Assembly (NCBI GenBank): GCA_026770585.1
Contig: MU646464.1
Coordinates: forward strand, 614,194 to 626,011
DNA length: 11,818 nucleotides
From: Baffinella frigidus
Lineage: Eukaryota > Cryptophyceae > Cryptomonadales > Baffinellaceae
Direction of reading: 5' to 3'
The notes under the pieces were generated by a model. It worked only from the letters and a program-made list of their open reading frames with translations. It made no database searches and was not told the origin of the DNA. Below are positions 10,601-11,818 of this stretch, in pieces (within the stretch, counting starts at the first letter, position 1; the number at the start of each line of letters is the position of its first letter). Position numbers and translations under genes: made by a program.

Positions 10601-11480
10601 GGACCCTGCAGGATTCAGGTGCAGGGTTTAGAGGGTTGGGTGTTGGGTCGAGGGCTGTGGGATTCAGGCGGAAGCGGGATCGCTAGGAGCTCCTGGGTGA
10701 GAGTTTAGGGTTTGGGGTTTGGGGTTTGGGGTTTAGGGTTTGGGGTTTAGGGTTGAGGGTTGAGGGTTGAGGTCTTAGGGTTTGGGGTTTAGGGTTTAGG
10801 GTTTAGGGTTGAGGTCTTAGGGTTTGGGGTTTAGGGTTTGAGGTGCAACCAGGAGCAGAAGGGTGTAGGGTTGCGGGGGCTGGAACCGCGAGGAGTTTCT
10901 GGGCGAGGGTGAGCGCCGGCTGCGAGACCGTCTCAGGGAACAGCACGTGTCCATACCTGATGTCCGTGTTGATGGTTTAGGAGTTCAGGGTTCAGGGTTA
11001 TGCATGCCGCACCCCCGATCGCCACCACAGCTTCAATACAGTGTGCTCTCTGTCCCTGAGTTGCCTTGGTGTCCACCCCTGTTTAATCTCCATACAAGTA
11101 TTAATTAGTTGCTTTTGGCGCAACGAAATTTACTACACAAACGCTTTACTATTACTTTTATGAGCAAATCGTGTAGTAATTTTCGTTGCCAAAAGCAATT
11201 AATTAATACTTGTATGGAGATTATGTTGGTGAGCGCCTTCCTCCCGCGGTTGCGAGCACCCCAGGGTGGGGGGGGGGCGAGAACTTTTGGGGGTTTGAAA
11301 TACCTGGGTATATACGGGGAATTCTTTAGATGGACGCCGTGCGAAACAGAATCTGTTCTGGACTTGGACTAGAGTGTGAGTAGTACCTGCCGGCCGCGTA
11401 GGCCATGGCGCGGGTGACTCACAGTCTGCGCAGATTAGGCAACTGTCGTACGTGGGACGGGACCCTCCCACCCTTCCACC

Positions 11481-11512
<32 letters not shown>

Positions 11513-11595
11513 ACCCTGGGTGAGGAGAGTGAGAACCTGCCAGCCGCGTAAGCCATAGCGCGGGTGACTGCCGGCATCTGCTCCGCGGTCATCCC
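701..11595 (-). CDS. BIO1: Split gene for DAPA synthase (BIO1-type aminotransferase), 16 internal exons, both ends beyond window
   Basis: The enzyme is a class III, fold-type I PLP aminotransferase. It transfers an amino group from S-adenosylmethionine to 7-keto-8-aminopelargonate, giving 7,8-diaminopelargonate for biotin synthesis; in plants it works in mitochondria, fused to dethiobiotin synthetase (BIO3-BIO1). Sixteen exons join in phase to 360 codons without a stop. In order they carry [113 protein letters not shown] (Schiff-base Lys codon at 3199-3197) and [10 protein letters not shown]. The PWY...DPP insertion is, from memory, typical of eukaryotic BIO1 rather than bacterial BioA. The upstream WW motif region and the C-terminal part (expected PLGN-type motif) are not in the window. 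Intact phases and catalytic residues argue against a pseudogene. Another class III aminotransferase is much less likely. Donor sites are weak, so individual edges may be off by a few bases. Confidence 0.92.
828..861. repeat. 15-bp tandem duplication
   Basis: CTCCCTGCTTCCGAT occurs twice in tandem and then starts a third time. It sits between the two copies of the exon 16 acceptor region. Confidence 0.9.
862..901 (-). pseudogene. Exon 16 fragment, 5' end with acceptor
   Basis: 40 bp identical to 775-814, covering GCGCAG|GGACACGAACCCGA and upstream intron. It lies upstream of exon 16. Confidence 0.87.
1154..1216 (-). pseudogene. Exon 15 copy 3, nearly complete, consensus donor
   Basis: It reads [20 protein letters not shown] then AS with a perfect-looking donor TCCAG|GTAAGT. 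Nearby acceptors (CTCAG|GAGG, GGAG|GGTC) place it out of frame with exon 14. It is either a decayed duplicate or an alternative exon. Confidence 0.8.
1241..1610. repeat. 20-21-bp minisatellite in two blocks
   Basis: Units like CCAACCGCCGCCCTATCCTC repeat at 1241-1366 and 1413-1610, separated by exon 15 copy 2. It is intron 15 DNA. The long plus-strand frame through it has no sign of being a gene. Confidence 0.9.
1369..1411 (-). pseudogene. Exon 15 copy 2, 3' half with donor
   Basis: It reads [13 protein letters not shown] and keeps TCCAG|GTACAGC plus following intron bases. It is embedded between two blocks of the 20-bp minisatellite. Confidence 0.87.
1619..1688 (-). CDS. BIO1: BIO1 exon 15 ([20 protein letters not shown])
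   Basis: 70 nt complete Gly and read [20 protein letters not shown] then AS plus two bases of Arg. The Thr of HSYT is expected to contact the PLP phosphate from the partner subunit. The acceptor is CGAGCAG|GGCACA and the donor TCCAG|GTACAG. Acceptor-side fragments lie upstream among GAA tracts, and donor-side copies lie downstream at 1369-1411 and 1154-1216. Confidence 0.94.
1783..2090. repeat. GAA tracts with a repeated 35-bp unit
   Basis: GAA/GAG runs at 1783-1818, 1981-2019 and 2066-2090 follow copies of CACGCATCGCCAGGCTTGAG...TATAAA (1955 and 2038, weaker at 1754). In the transcript they are TTC-rich, like a polypyrimidine tract. Confidence 0.85.
1828..2105 (-). pseudogene. Three acceptor-side fragments of exon 15 among GAA tracts
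   Basis: AGCAG|GGCACAGC recurs with its upstream intron sequence at 1828-1850 and 2019-2033. A mutated form (CAGTGCACAGC) lies at 2093-2105. Each short exon piece is cut by a GAA run, which is TTC in the transcript. Confidence 0.75.
2236..2330 (-). repeat. 95-bp inverted repeat, right copy
   Basis: Partner of 263-357. Its terminal TTTGGCAAT...AATCTCT recurs at 2453-2476, and GCGCGATTTTCTCG recurs at 2226-2239 and 2479-2492, so a third, rearranged fragment is present. Confidence 0.85.
2331..2745. other. Intron 14 stretch, no gene recognised
   Basis: It holds a fragment of the 95-bp repeat (2453-2492), a short heptamer bit (2418-2431) and a 12-bp perfect inverted pair, GTGGAACAGCCC (2560-2571) with its complement (2639-2650), in a weakly symmetric region. 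No coding similarity was seen on either strand. Confidence 0.5.
2746..2765 (-). repeat. 20-bp duplicate of the exon 14 donor
   Basis: Identical to 2898-2917: GGTCCCCTCCCAGCTCTATC in gene direction. It copies the last exon base and donor of exon 14 and lies downstream in the intron. Confidence 0.9.
2784..2896. mobile_element. Fold-back MITE, 113 bp, in intron 14
   Basis: 50-bp arms (2784-2833 and 2847-2896, 44/50 matching) surround a 13-nt loop. The ends are TCTAAAATTCG...CGAATTTTAGA. GGAT flanks both sides, a possible 4-bp target duplication. A 20-bp direct repeat (2746-2765, 2898-2917) lies just outside. Confidence 0.87.
2917..2956 (-). CDS. BIO1: BIO1 exon 14 ([14 protein letters not shown])
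   Basis: 40 nt read [13 protein letters not shown] plus one base of Gly, matching the FSGDSKLKALLHGHSY block. The acceptor is TAACCCAG|GCCTTC, supplied by a heptamer-like tract, and the donor CACG|GTCCCC. The last exon base and the first 19 intron bases are repeated at 2746-2765, on the far side of a fold-back element. Confidence 0.88.
2958..3130. repeat. Heptamer arrays of intron 13, including TGTTGAG
   Basis: A pure run of about eight GTTGAGT units (2981-3037) sits next to TTTGGGG and TTTAGGG units (3073-3117). The 7-bp period is kept while the unit sequence changes. Confidence 0.9.
3137..3229 (-). CDS. BIO1: BIO1 exon 13, Schiff-base lysine exon (CYAKLLTGG)
   Basis: 93 nt read [20 protein letters not shown] then [11 protein letters not shown], phase 0 at both ends. 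The Lys of AKLLTGG (codon 3199-3197) is the PLP-binding lysine by homology. The acceptor is CTGGCAG|GGGGTG, at the end of a CCCTGA hexamer array. The apparent donor is a GC type, TTCCAG|GCTCAT. The next exon also begins with GC after CAG, so the cut could slide by a few bases without changing the protein. Confidence 0.95.
3234..3610. repeat. GGGTCA hexamer arrays of intron 12
   Basis: CAGGGT hexamers at 3239-3289, 3320-3364 and 3508-3560, separated by heptamer bits (3428-3476) and the exon 12 fragment. The six-base period opens plus-strand frames of Gln-Gly or Arg-Val that are probably not genes. Confidence 0.88.
3480..3505 (-). pseudogene. Exon 12 copy, 3' third with donor
   Basis: 26 nt identical to the end of exon 12 (ACGCCTCTCGGGCTGCTCCT...), with the donor TTCTCG|GTATAA. 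It lies downstream of exon 12. Confidence 0.88.
3647..3682. repeat. C-rich heptamer island
   Basis: About 36 bp of CCCGAAA/CCCTAAA/CCCTAAC on the plus strand, opposite to the surrounding arrays. It lies just below the exon 12 donor. Confidence 0.8.
3692..3764 (-). CDS. BIO1: BIO1 exon 12 ([16 protein letters not shown])
   Basis: 73 nt complete Arg and read [20 protein letters not shown] then CSFS. The Asp of MDEVF (codon at 3748-3746) pairs with the PLP pyridine nitrogen in this family. The acceptor is CGAGCAG|GATCCC and the donor TTCTCG|GTGTGT. A 5' two-thirds copy lies upstream (3912-3961) and a 3' third lies downstream (3480-3505). Only this middle copy is complete and in frame on both sides. 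Confidence 0.95.
3841..4180. repeat. Heptamer arrays of intron 11 (TTTTGGG)
   Basis: Two blocks (about 3843-3907 and 4046-4180), the second dominated by TTTTGGG. T-rich DNA between them (3988-4030) surrounds the exon 12 copy. Confidence 0.88.
3912..3961 (-). pseudogene. Exon 12 copy, 5' two-thirds with acceptor
   Basis: It reads [16 protein letters not shown] after AACAG|G, then breaks off without a donor. It lies upstream of the intact exon 12. Confidence 0.88.
4193..4262 (-). CDS. BIO1: BIO1 exon 11 ([13 protein letters not shown])
   Basis: 70 nt complete Gly and read [20 protein letters not shown] then ER plus two bases of Arg. The acceptor is ACCCTAG|GCGCGG, a heptamer end, and the donor CGCAG|GTAATA. 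It is nearly identical in pattern to plant GAGGMHMVDPLFQ. No partial copies of this exon were seen. Confidence 0.95.
4264..4557. repeat. Heptamer arrays filling intron 10
   Basis: Successive homogeneous patches: TTTAGGG, TTTGGGG (4320-4378), a GTTGAGGG-like patch (4443-4485) and TTTCGGG (4496-4538). Almost the entire 300-bp intron is this repeat. Confidence 0.92.
4563..4596 (-). CDS. BIO1: BIO1 exon 10, 34-nt micro-exon ([12 protein letters not shown])
   Basis: 34 nt read [11 protein letters not shown] plus one base of Gly. It corresponds to VGALIIEPVIHG, the strand before the cofactor Asp. The acceptor is TTGGCAG|GTGGCG and the donor CACG|GTAAAC. It joins exon 11 exactly to make the HGAGGM motif. 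It is the smallest exon here. Confidence 0.9.
4640..4860. repeat. Dispersed repeat remnants in intron 9
   Basis: A segment at 4679-4712 (CTTGCCCAAGAAACACGCC...GTCAGCAA) is shared with 8714-8745. A single arm of the MITE core module (TGTGTAGTAATTTTCATAGC) lies at 4792-4812. No complete element was delimited. Confidence 0.6.
4911..5021. mobile_element. Fold-back MITE E, 111 bp
   Basis: The ends TTTATGATAAATACGCACCG and the complement of TTTATGATCAACACGCACCG enclose paired copies of the GGCAACGAAATTTACTACAC core. It lies in intron 9. Confidence 0.87.
5100..5300. mobile_element. MITE F copy 1, about 200 bp
   Basis: Terminal inverted repeats around GAGAATGCT, an internal core module at 5159-5182, and a full-length relative at 6636-6828. 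It ends about 10 bp from the exon 9 donor. Confidence 0.85.
5313..5417 (-). CDS. BIO1: BIO1 exon 9
   Basis: 105 nt, the longest exon found: [20 protein letters not shown] then [15 protein letters not shown], phase 0 at both ends. The acceptor is TGGGCAG|GCGGAC and the donor ACTCAG|GTTACG. It aligns with the R-A-x-x-L-x-x-x-Y-x-A-Y-L helix before the GALIIEPV strand. MITE copy 5100-5300 ends only about 10 bp after the donor. Two 5'-half copies lie upstream. Confidence 0.87.
5537..5575 (-). pseudogene. Exon 9 fragment A, 5' part
   Basis: It follows the acceptor-like CGCCAG and reads [13 protein letters not shown]. It lies upstream of exon 9. Residues between A and RKAS of the real exon are missing. 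Confidence 0.8.
5626..5696. repeat. 71-bp hairpin
   Basis: 25-bp arms (GGTTTGTACGGG... at 5626-5650 and its complement at 5672-5696, three mismatches), with an inner CCCGCG/CGCGGG pair. Confidence 0.85.
5751..5785 (-). pseudogene. Exon 9 fragment B, 5' part
   Basis: It follows TGGGCAG and repeats GCGGACGGCCTCACCGCACA then AAACCGCCTACCTA. It is part of a larger tandem duplication (5376-5529 against 5751-5897). Confidence 0.8.
5940..6022. repeat. TTTAGGG array in intron 8
   Basis: About 80 bp of TTTAGGG and TGTAGGG, ending with a short inverted bit (TACCCTAAACC, 6012-6022). Confidence 0.9.
6086..6252. repeat. CT-rich microsatellite
   Basis: About 165 bp of CTCTCTCC/CCCTCCCT. All long frames here encode only Ser-Leu-Pro or Arg-Glu repeats. 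Confidence 0.95.
6281..6335. mobile_element. Single arm of a MITE B relative
   Basis: GGGGAATCCTAATTTTCTTG...CCTGGC followed by the core AATGAAACTCACTACACAAA. It resembles one arm of 6971-7101. No partner arm was found. Confidence 0.7.
6401..6463 (-). CDS. BIO1: BIO1 exon 8
   Basis: 63 nt read [20 protein letters not shown] and E in phase 0. The acceptor is GGGGTAG|GTGGAG and the donor GAG|GTTGAC. An alternative donor 6 nt later (GAC|GTCAAG) adds Val-Asp and also keeps the frame. It fits the variable WNISLPE...SRDE segment of plant BIO1, so the assignment rests on position and phase more than on sequence. A 5'-half copy lies upstream at about 6570-6605. Confidence 0.72.
6570..6605 (-). pseudogene. 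Exon 8 fragment, 5' part with acceptor
   Basis: It begins GTCCAG|GTGGAGTTCCC and reads VEFPAAI, then diverges. It lies upstream of exon 8 in intron 7. Confidence 0.75.
6611..6849. mobile_element. MITE F copy 2, flanked by a 23-bp direct repeat
   Basis: The element (6636-6828) has ends GAGAATGCTAGAGGGGC and its complement, and the core module at 6688-6711. The flanking CCCCGCCAGG..ACACATCAG (6611-6633 and 6827-6849, two mismatches) is longer than usual target duplications. Confidence 0.85.
6971..7101. mobile_element. Fold-back MITE B, 131 bp
   Basis: Arms start TCGGGGAAACCTATTTTTCT and its complement (TCCGGGGAAACC...), with GGCAACRAAAATTA core sequences inside both arms. It lies in intron 7. 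Confidence 0.88.
7121..7178 (-). pseudogene. Exon 7 fragment, middle and 3' part with deletion
   Basis: It resembles QPRGVWIDP followed by a deletion of about 7 nt that shifts the frame into a TGA, then the degraded end CTGTCGG|GTCCTC. Confidence 0.8.
7177..7298. repeat. 20-bp minisatellite, six units
   Basis: Six units of about GACTAAAATACATGTATGGC (the first 22 bp, the rest 20 bp). It sits between two fragments of exon 7. Confidence 0.92.
7321..7351 (-). pseudogene. Exon 7 fragment, 3' part (LFLSQGVWQ)
   Basis: It keeps the reading frame and the donor TGGCAG|GTCCCC, but differs from the exon (SQGVWQ for SEGLWQ). It lies downstream of exon 7 in intron 7. Confidence 0.75.
7352..7418. repeat. 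Heptamer array at the start of intron 7
   Basis: Mixed TTTAGGG, TTAAGGG and TTCAGGG units between the exon 7 donor and an exon 7 fragment. Confidence 0.85.
7421..7502 (-). CDS. BIO1: BIO1 exon 7 ([17 protein letters not shown])
   Basis: 82 nt complete Gly and read [20 protein letters not shown] then LSEGLWQ. The acceptor is CAACCCAG|GTTCAA, inside a heptamer-like tract, and the donor TGGCAG|GTCTCA. It matches the eukaryote-type PWY..RG..DPP insertion. Exon fragments lie on both sides: a 5' half at 7553-7582, 3' halves at 7321-7351 and 7121-7178. Confidence 0.93.
7553..7582 (-). pseudogene. Exon 7 fragment, 5' half with acceptor
   Basis: It repeats CAG|GTTCAAGCA.ATGCCGT and is truncated after about 25 nt of exon. 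It lies upstream of exon 7. Confidence 0.75.
7606..7661. repeat. GA microsatellite
   Basis: An uninterrupted GA run of nearly 40 bp (about 7624-7660) after GGAGAGGG units, in intron 6. Confidence 0.95.
7706..7819. mobile_element. Fold-back element, 114 bp
   Basis: The arms contain GTAGGGGGT, then TTGCCTGCGTAAACCTGGCC in the left arm and TTGCCTGCGTAGACCTGGCC (as complement) in the right arm. The core is CCAAAATGCA...TGTATTTTGG. It lies in intron 6. Confidence 0.85.
7892..7914. promoter_or_regulatory. Heat-shock-element-like array, possibly chance
   Basis: TTC and GAA triplets alternate five times with exact 5-bp spacing (7892, 7897, 7902, 7907, 7912), which is the canonical HSE layout. It arises from a TGTTCTAGAA decamer repeat. 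Its intronic position makes a function uncertain. Confidence 0.35.
7985..8034. repeat. 18-bp tandem repeat
   Basis: CTACAGGATCTTTAT(C/T)A repeats about two and a half times, with TTACTAC elsewhere nearby (7948-7977). Confidence 0.85.
8109..8298 (-). pseudogene. Exon 6 copy 3, split by a MITE
   Basis: It holds the CTCGGAGCCATGGATGCGCA half at 8279-8298 and the rest of the exon with donor at 8109-8140. A fold-back element sits at 8141-8278. The duplication therefore predates the insertion. Confidence 0.87.
8141..8278. mobile_element. Fold-back MITE inside exon 6 copy 3
   Basis: 138 bp that fold almost completely: CCACCAACCCTCACA...TGTGAGGGTTGGAGG outside, GGCCGTCGGATTCCGACGGCC at the centre. 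The flanks TGCGCTTCCAT and TGCGCATCCAT form an 11-bp target duplication (one mismatch). That length suggests a Mutator-like mobiliser. Confidence 0.9.
8340..8504. mobile_element. Fold-back element, 165 bp
   Basis: Arms of about 70 bp begin ATAGGCTAACGTCTTGAAAA, with the complement at the right end. The inner part is rich in CCTACGGCC and CCTAGG palindromes. It lies directly next to exon 6 copy 3. Confidence 0.88.
8613..8636. repeat. 16-bp tandem repeat
   Basis: TTAAGTGGCCACTTAT is followed by TTAAGTAGCCACTTGT with G between; each unit is itself a near palindrome. Confidence 0.7.
8666..8845. mobile_element. Nested fold-back element with perfect inner hairpin
   Basis: Outer arms CCACACGAGGCTATCCGTAC... 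(8666-8693) and their complement (8819-8845) differ by about one base. Inside, 8744-8790 is a perfect 22-bp stem with a 3-nt loop. It touches the donor side of exon 6 copy 2. Confidence 0.88.
8858..8918 (-). pseudogene. Exon 6 copy 2, lacks acceptor
   Basis: It reads [20 protein letters not shown] with an intact frame and the donor ACCGG|GTCTCC. Similarity starts abruptly at GGAGCTAC, after the point where the real exon has its acceptor, so it cannot be spliced in the same way. Confidence 0.88.
9021..9090 (-). CDS. BIO1: BIO1 exon 6 ([14 protein letters not shown])
   Basis: 70 nt complete Gly and read [20 protein letters not shown] then FT plus two bases of Gly. The Tyr-His pair in GSYHGDT stacks on the PLP ring in this family. 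The acceptor is AAACTAG|GTCTCT, the last bases of a CCCTAAA-type array, and the donor ACAGG|GTCTCC. Two incomplete copies follow downstream (8858-8918 and 8109-8298). Confidence 0.95.
9091..9209. repeat. Heptamer array at the end of intron 5
   Basis: Patches of TTTAGGG, TTTCGGG and TTTGGGG run right up to the exon 6 acceptor, whose AG is the CTAAACTAG edge of the array. Confidence 0.92.
9210..9384. mobile_element. Element with 33-bp terminal inverted repeats
   Basis: GGGGTAACCTCTAACCCCCC... (9210-9242) pairs with 9352-9384. The heptamer strand orientation flips at this element: G-rich on the left, C-rich on the right. The unique interior (about 110 bp) shows no coding similarity. Confidence 0.75.
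9373..9627. repeat. Mixed-orientation heptamer arrays of intron 5
   Basis: C-rich CCCTAAA and CCCTAGA (9379-9477), then G-rich (9501-9530, 9569-9601), then C-rich again (9604-9627). Confidence 0.88.
9688..9746 (-). pseudogene. Exon 5 copy, 3' portion with donor
   Basis: It reads [14 protein letters not shown] then FLIF and retains GGTCTCTCC at the donor. Similarity stops at CCACGGG, so it lacks the acceptor and the exon's first bases. Confidence 0.85.
9887..9907 (-). pseudogene. Exon 5 fragment with destroyed donor
   Basis: It repeats the CTCAACTTCTC...ATCCT end of exon 5, but the donor GGTCTC is now GGATCTC. It lies between the intact exon and the 9688-9746 copy. Confidence 0.7.
9939..9980. 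repeat. Tandem duplication of about 22 bp
   Basis: AGTAAACTCTAATAAACCAG occurs twice in tandem, just downstream of the exon 5 donor. Confidence 0.9.
9995..10065 (-). CDS. BIO1: BIO1 exon 5
   Basis: 71 nt complete Lys and read [19 protein letters not shown] then FSIL plus one base of Gly. The acceptor is AACCCAG|ATACAT, formed at the edge of a heptamer array, and the donor CTCG|GTCTCT. It corresponds to the variable stretch between the KMAFRK helix and GSYHGDT. An acceptor 11 nt further in (GGCAG|ACCACG) is possible but breaks the phase. Two 3'-half copies lie downstream in intron 5. Confidence 0.87.
10070..10272. repeat. Heptamer arrays filling intron 4
   Basis: Mainly GGGGTT-rich and TTTGGGG units, then TTTAGGG. 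The exon 5 acceptor is formed at its edge (CCCGAACCCAG). Confidence 0.92.
10290..10332 (-). CDS. BIO1: BIO1 exon 4 ([18 protein letters not shown] phosphate loop)
   Basis: 43 nt complete Gly and read [13 protein letters not shown] plus two bases of Lys. The Gly-Ser pair starts the helix that binds the PLP phosphate in this family. The acceptor is AACCAG|GATCGA and the donor CGCAA|GTCGCA. Upstream and downstream introns are almost pure telomere-like heptamers. Confidence 0.93.
10336..10556. repeat. Heptamer arrays filling intron 3
   Basis: Degenerate TTTAGGG/TTTGGGG. The segment GGTTTGGGGTTTAGGGTCTA followed by GGGTTCAGAGTTTCTGGTTC is present twice (around 10389 and 10491), so a tandem duplication of about 100 bp happened inside the repeat. 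Confidence 0.88.
10560..10605 (-). CDS. BIO1: BIO1 exon 3 ([16 protein letters not shown])
   Basis: 46 nt read [15 protein letters not shown] plus the first base of Gly. The acceptor is CCTGCAG|GGTCCC and the donor GATG|GTTCGA. It matches the GKGWASRVYFSDNG block that leads into the PLP-phosphate loop. Confidence 0.93.
10620..10845. repeat. Heptamer arrays of intron 2
   Basis: TTTAGGG, TTTGGGG and TTGAGGG units. A segment with TTGAGGTCTTAGGGTTTGGG is repeated around 10765 and 10808. Confidence 0.88.
10674..10697 (-). pseudogene. Exon 2 fragment, 3' end
   Basis: It resembles the CAGAAACTCCTCGCGGTTCC end of exon 2 and the start of intron 2, but the donor GT has become AT. It lies in intron 2. 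Confidence 0.6.
10887..10956 (-). CDS. BIO1: BIO1 exon 2 ([10 protein letters not shown])
   Basis: 70 nt complete the Arg codon and read [19 protein letters not shown] then KLLA. The acceptor is ACATCAG|GTATGG and the donor CTCGCG|GTTCCA. The motif corresponds to the GHVMFPENVYEPAL block of plant BIO1. A donor-half copy lies downstream at about 10674-10697. Confidence 0.92.
11084..11223. mobile_element. Fold-back MITE A, 140 bp
   Basis: Arms start TAATCTCCATACAAGTATTA and its complement, and contain the core CAACGAAATTTACTACAC. TGTT flanks both sides (11080-11083, 11224-11227), a possible 4-bp target duplication. It lies in intron 1. Confidence 0.9.
11387..11419 (-). pseudogene. Exon 1 fragment, 3' half with donor
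   Basis: It repeats the end of exon 1 (TRAMAYAAG) and the adjoining AG|GT, here GTACTA. No acceptor in frame: TGA precedes the fragment. It lies downstream of the intact exon in intron 1. Confidence 0.8.
11478..11517. repeat. CCCTCAA heptamer array
   Basis: Five to six perfect CCCTCAA units on the plus strand, opposite to most arrays here, just below the exon 1 donor. Confidence 0.93.
11537..11595 (-). CDS. BIO1: BIO1 exon 1 of those seen
   Basis: 59 nt read [19 protein letters not shown] plus two bases of an Arg codon. The acceptor is TTGCAG|GGG and the donor GGCAG|GTTCTC. It aligns with the plant BIO1 segment before the conserved R-F/Y-GHVMFPE motif. It starts in phase 0 and ends after the second codon base, matching the single leading base of exon 2. 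A 3'-half copy lies downstream at 11387-11419. Confidence 0.85.
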
Positions 11596-11639
11596 CTGCA
11601 ACCCCCCCATCATCAGCCATCACTTCGTCATCCACATCA

Positions 11640-11712
11640 CCATCCACCACCAGCACCCATCACCCACCACCCATCACCCATCACCCATCACCCATCACCC
11701 ATCACCCATCAC
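11640..11712. repeat. CCCATCA heptamer array
   Basis: CACCCAT units with 7-bp period, perfect at 11660-11710, in the intron upstream of exon 1. It is a further variant of the same heptamer theme, or an independent satellite. Confidence 0.88.
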
Positions 11713-11818
11713 ATCATGCATCCACACCAAAAACATTCAAACGCTCTTGAAACCGGAGCGTGCGTACGGAGTCCTGATCGTTATGTGTTTAATGAGGAGC
11801 CCAGATTACGTGAGGCAG
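11713..11818. other. Unassigned window end
   Basis: About 100 bp of unique sequence. I looked on the minus strand for the preceding exon (expected to contain the WW-x-x-G motif) and found no convincing match. Confidence 0.4.

Noticed and set aside
10993-11060. Minus-strand stretch reading LWWRSG, resembling the WW motif expected before exon 1
   Set aside because: It lies downstream of exon 1, where the motif would be in the wrong order, and exons 1 and 2 already join perfectly.
11640-11712. Regular repeats considered as a CRISPR array
   Set aside because: They are 7-bp satellite units without spacers, in eukaryotic DNA.

Overview
The window looks like nuclear DNA of an intron-rich eukaryote. 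Its main content is one split gene on the minus strand, easy to miss because its exons are only 34 to 105 nt long. I identify 16 consecutive exons between 11595 and 701. They join with matching codon phase at every junction into 1080 nt (360 codons) with no stop. The product is the aminotransferase part of a eukaryotic BIO1-type 7,8-diaminopelargonate (DAPA) synthase, a biotin-pathway enzyme. It carries the PLP-binding motifs [25 protein letters not shown] and [10 protein letters not shown] and the Schiff-base lysine in AKLLTGG. The first residues of the domain (or of a fused dethiobiotin synthetase) and the C-terminus lie outside the window.

Only about 10% of 701-11595 is coding. The introns (about 180 to 1520 bp) hold: (a) long degenerate arrays of telomere-like heptamers (TTTAGGG, TTTGGGG, TTTCGGG, TTTTGGG, TGTTGAG, CCCTCAA, CCCATCA), each locally homogeneous; (b) at least ten fold-back (MITE-like) elements, several sharing one internal 24-nt module; (c) micro- and minisatellites; (d) many partial copies of the neighbouring exon edges. 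Copies of an exon's first half always lie upstream of the intact exon in the gene's direction, and copies of its last half always lie downstream. That is what tandem duplications with one breakpoint inside an exon would leave.

Layout in gene direction (high to low coordinates): 11818-11596 upstream intron with CCCATCA repeats; exons 1-5 (11595-9995) in telomere-like introns; intron 5 with exon-5 copies and an inverted-repeat element; exon 6 (9090-9021) followed by two damaged copies, one split by a MITE; the 1.5-kb intron 6 with fold-back elements; exon 7 and its fragments; exons 8-9 among CT repeats, tandem duplications and paired MITEs; exons 10-14 (4596-2917) in telomere-like DNA; exon 15 (1688-1619) among GAA tracts, a 20-bp minisatellite and copies of itself; exon 16 (791-701), running directly into a TTTGGGG array; then 700 bp with no recognised exon.

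The plant-like heptamer TTTAGGG, the plant-type BIO1 sequence and the GC-rich exons suggest a green alga (perhaps a prasinophyte), but the species is a guess. No tRNA, rRNA, CRISPR array or bacterial-style operon was seen. Exon boundaries come from reading frame, splice dinucleotides and remembered family motifs. No alignment or transcript data were used.
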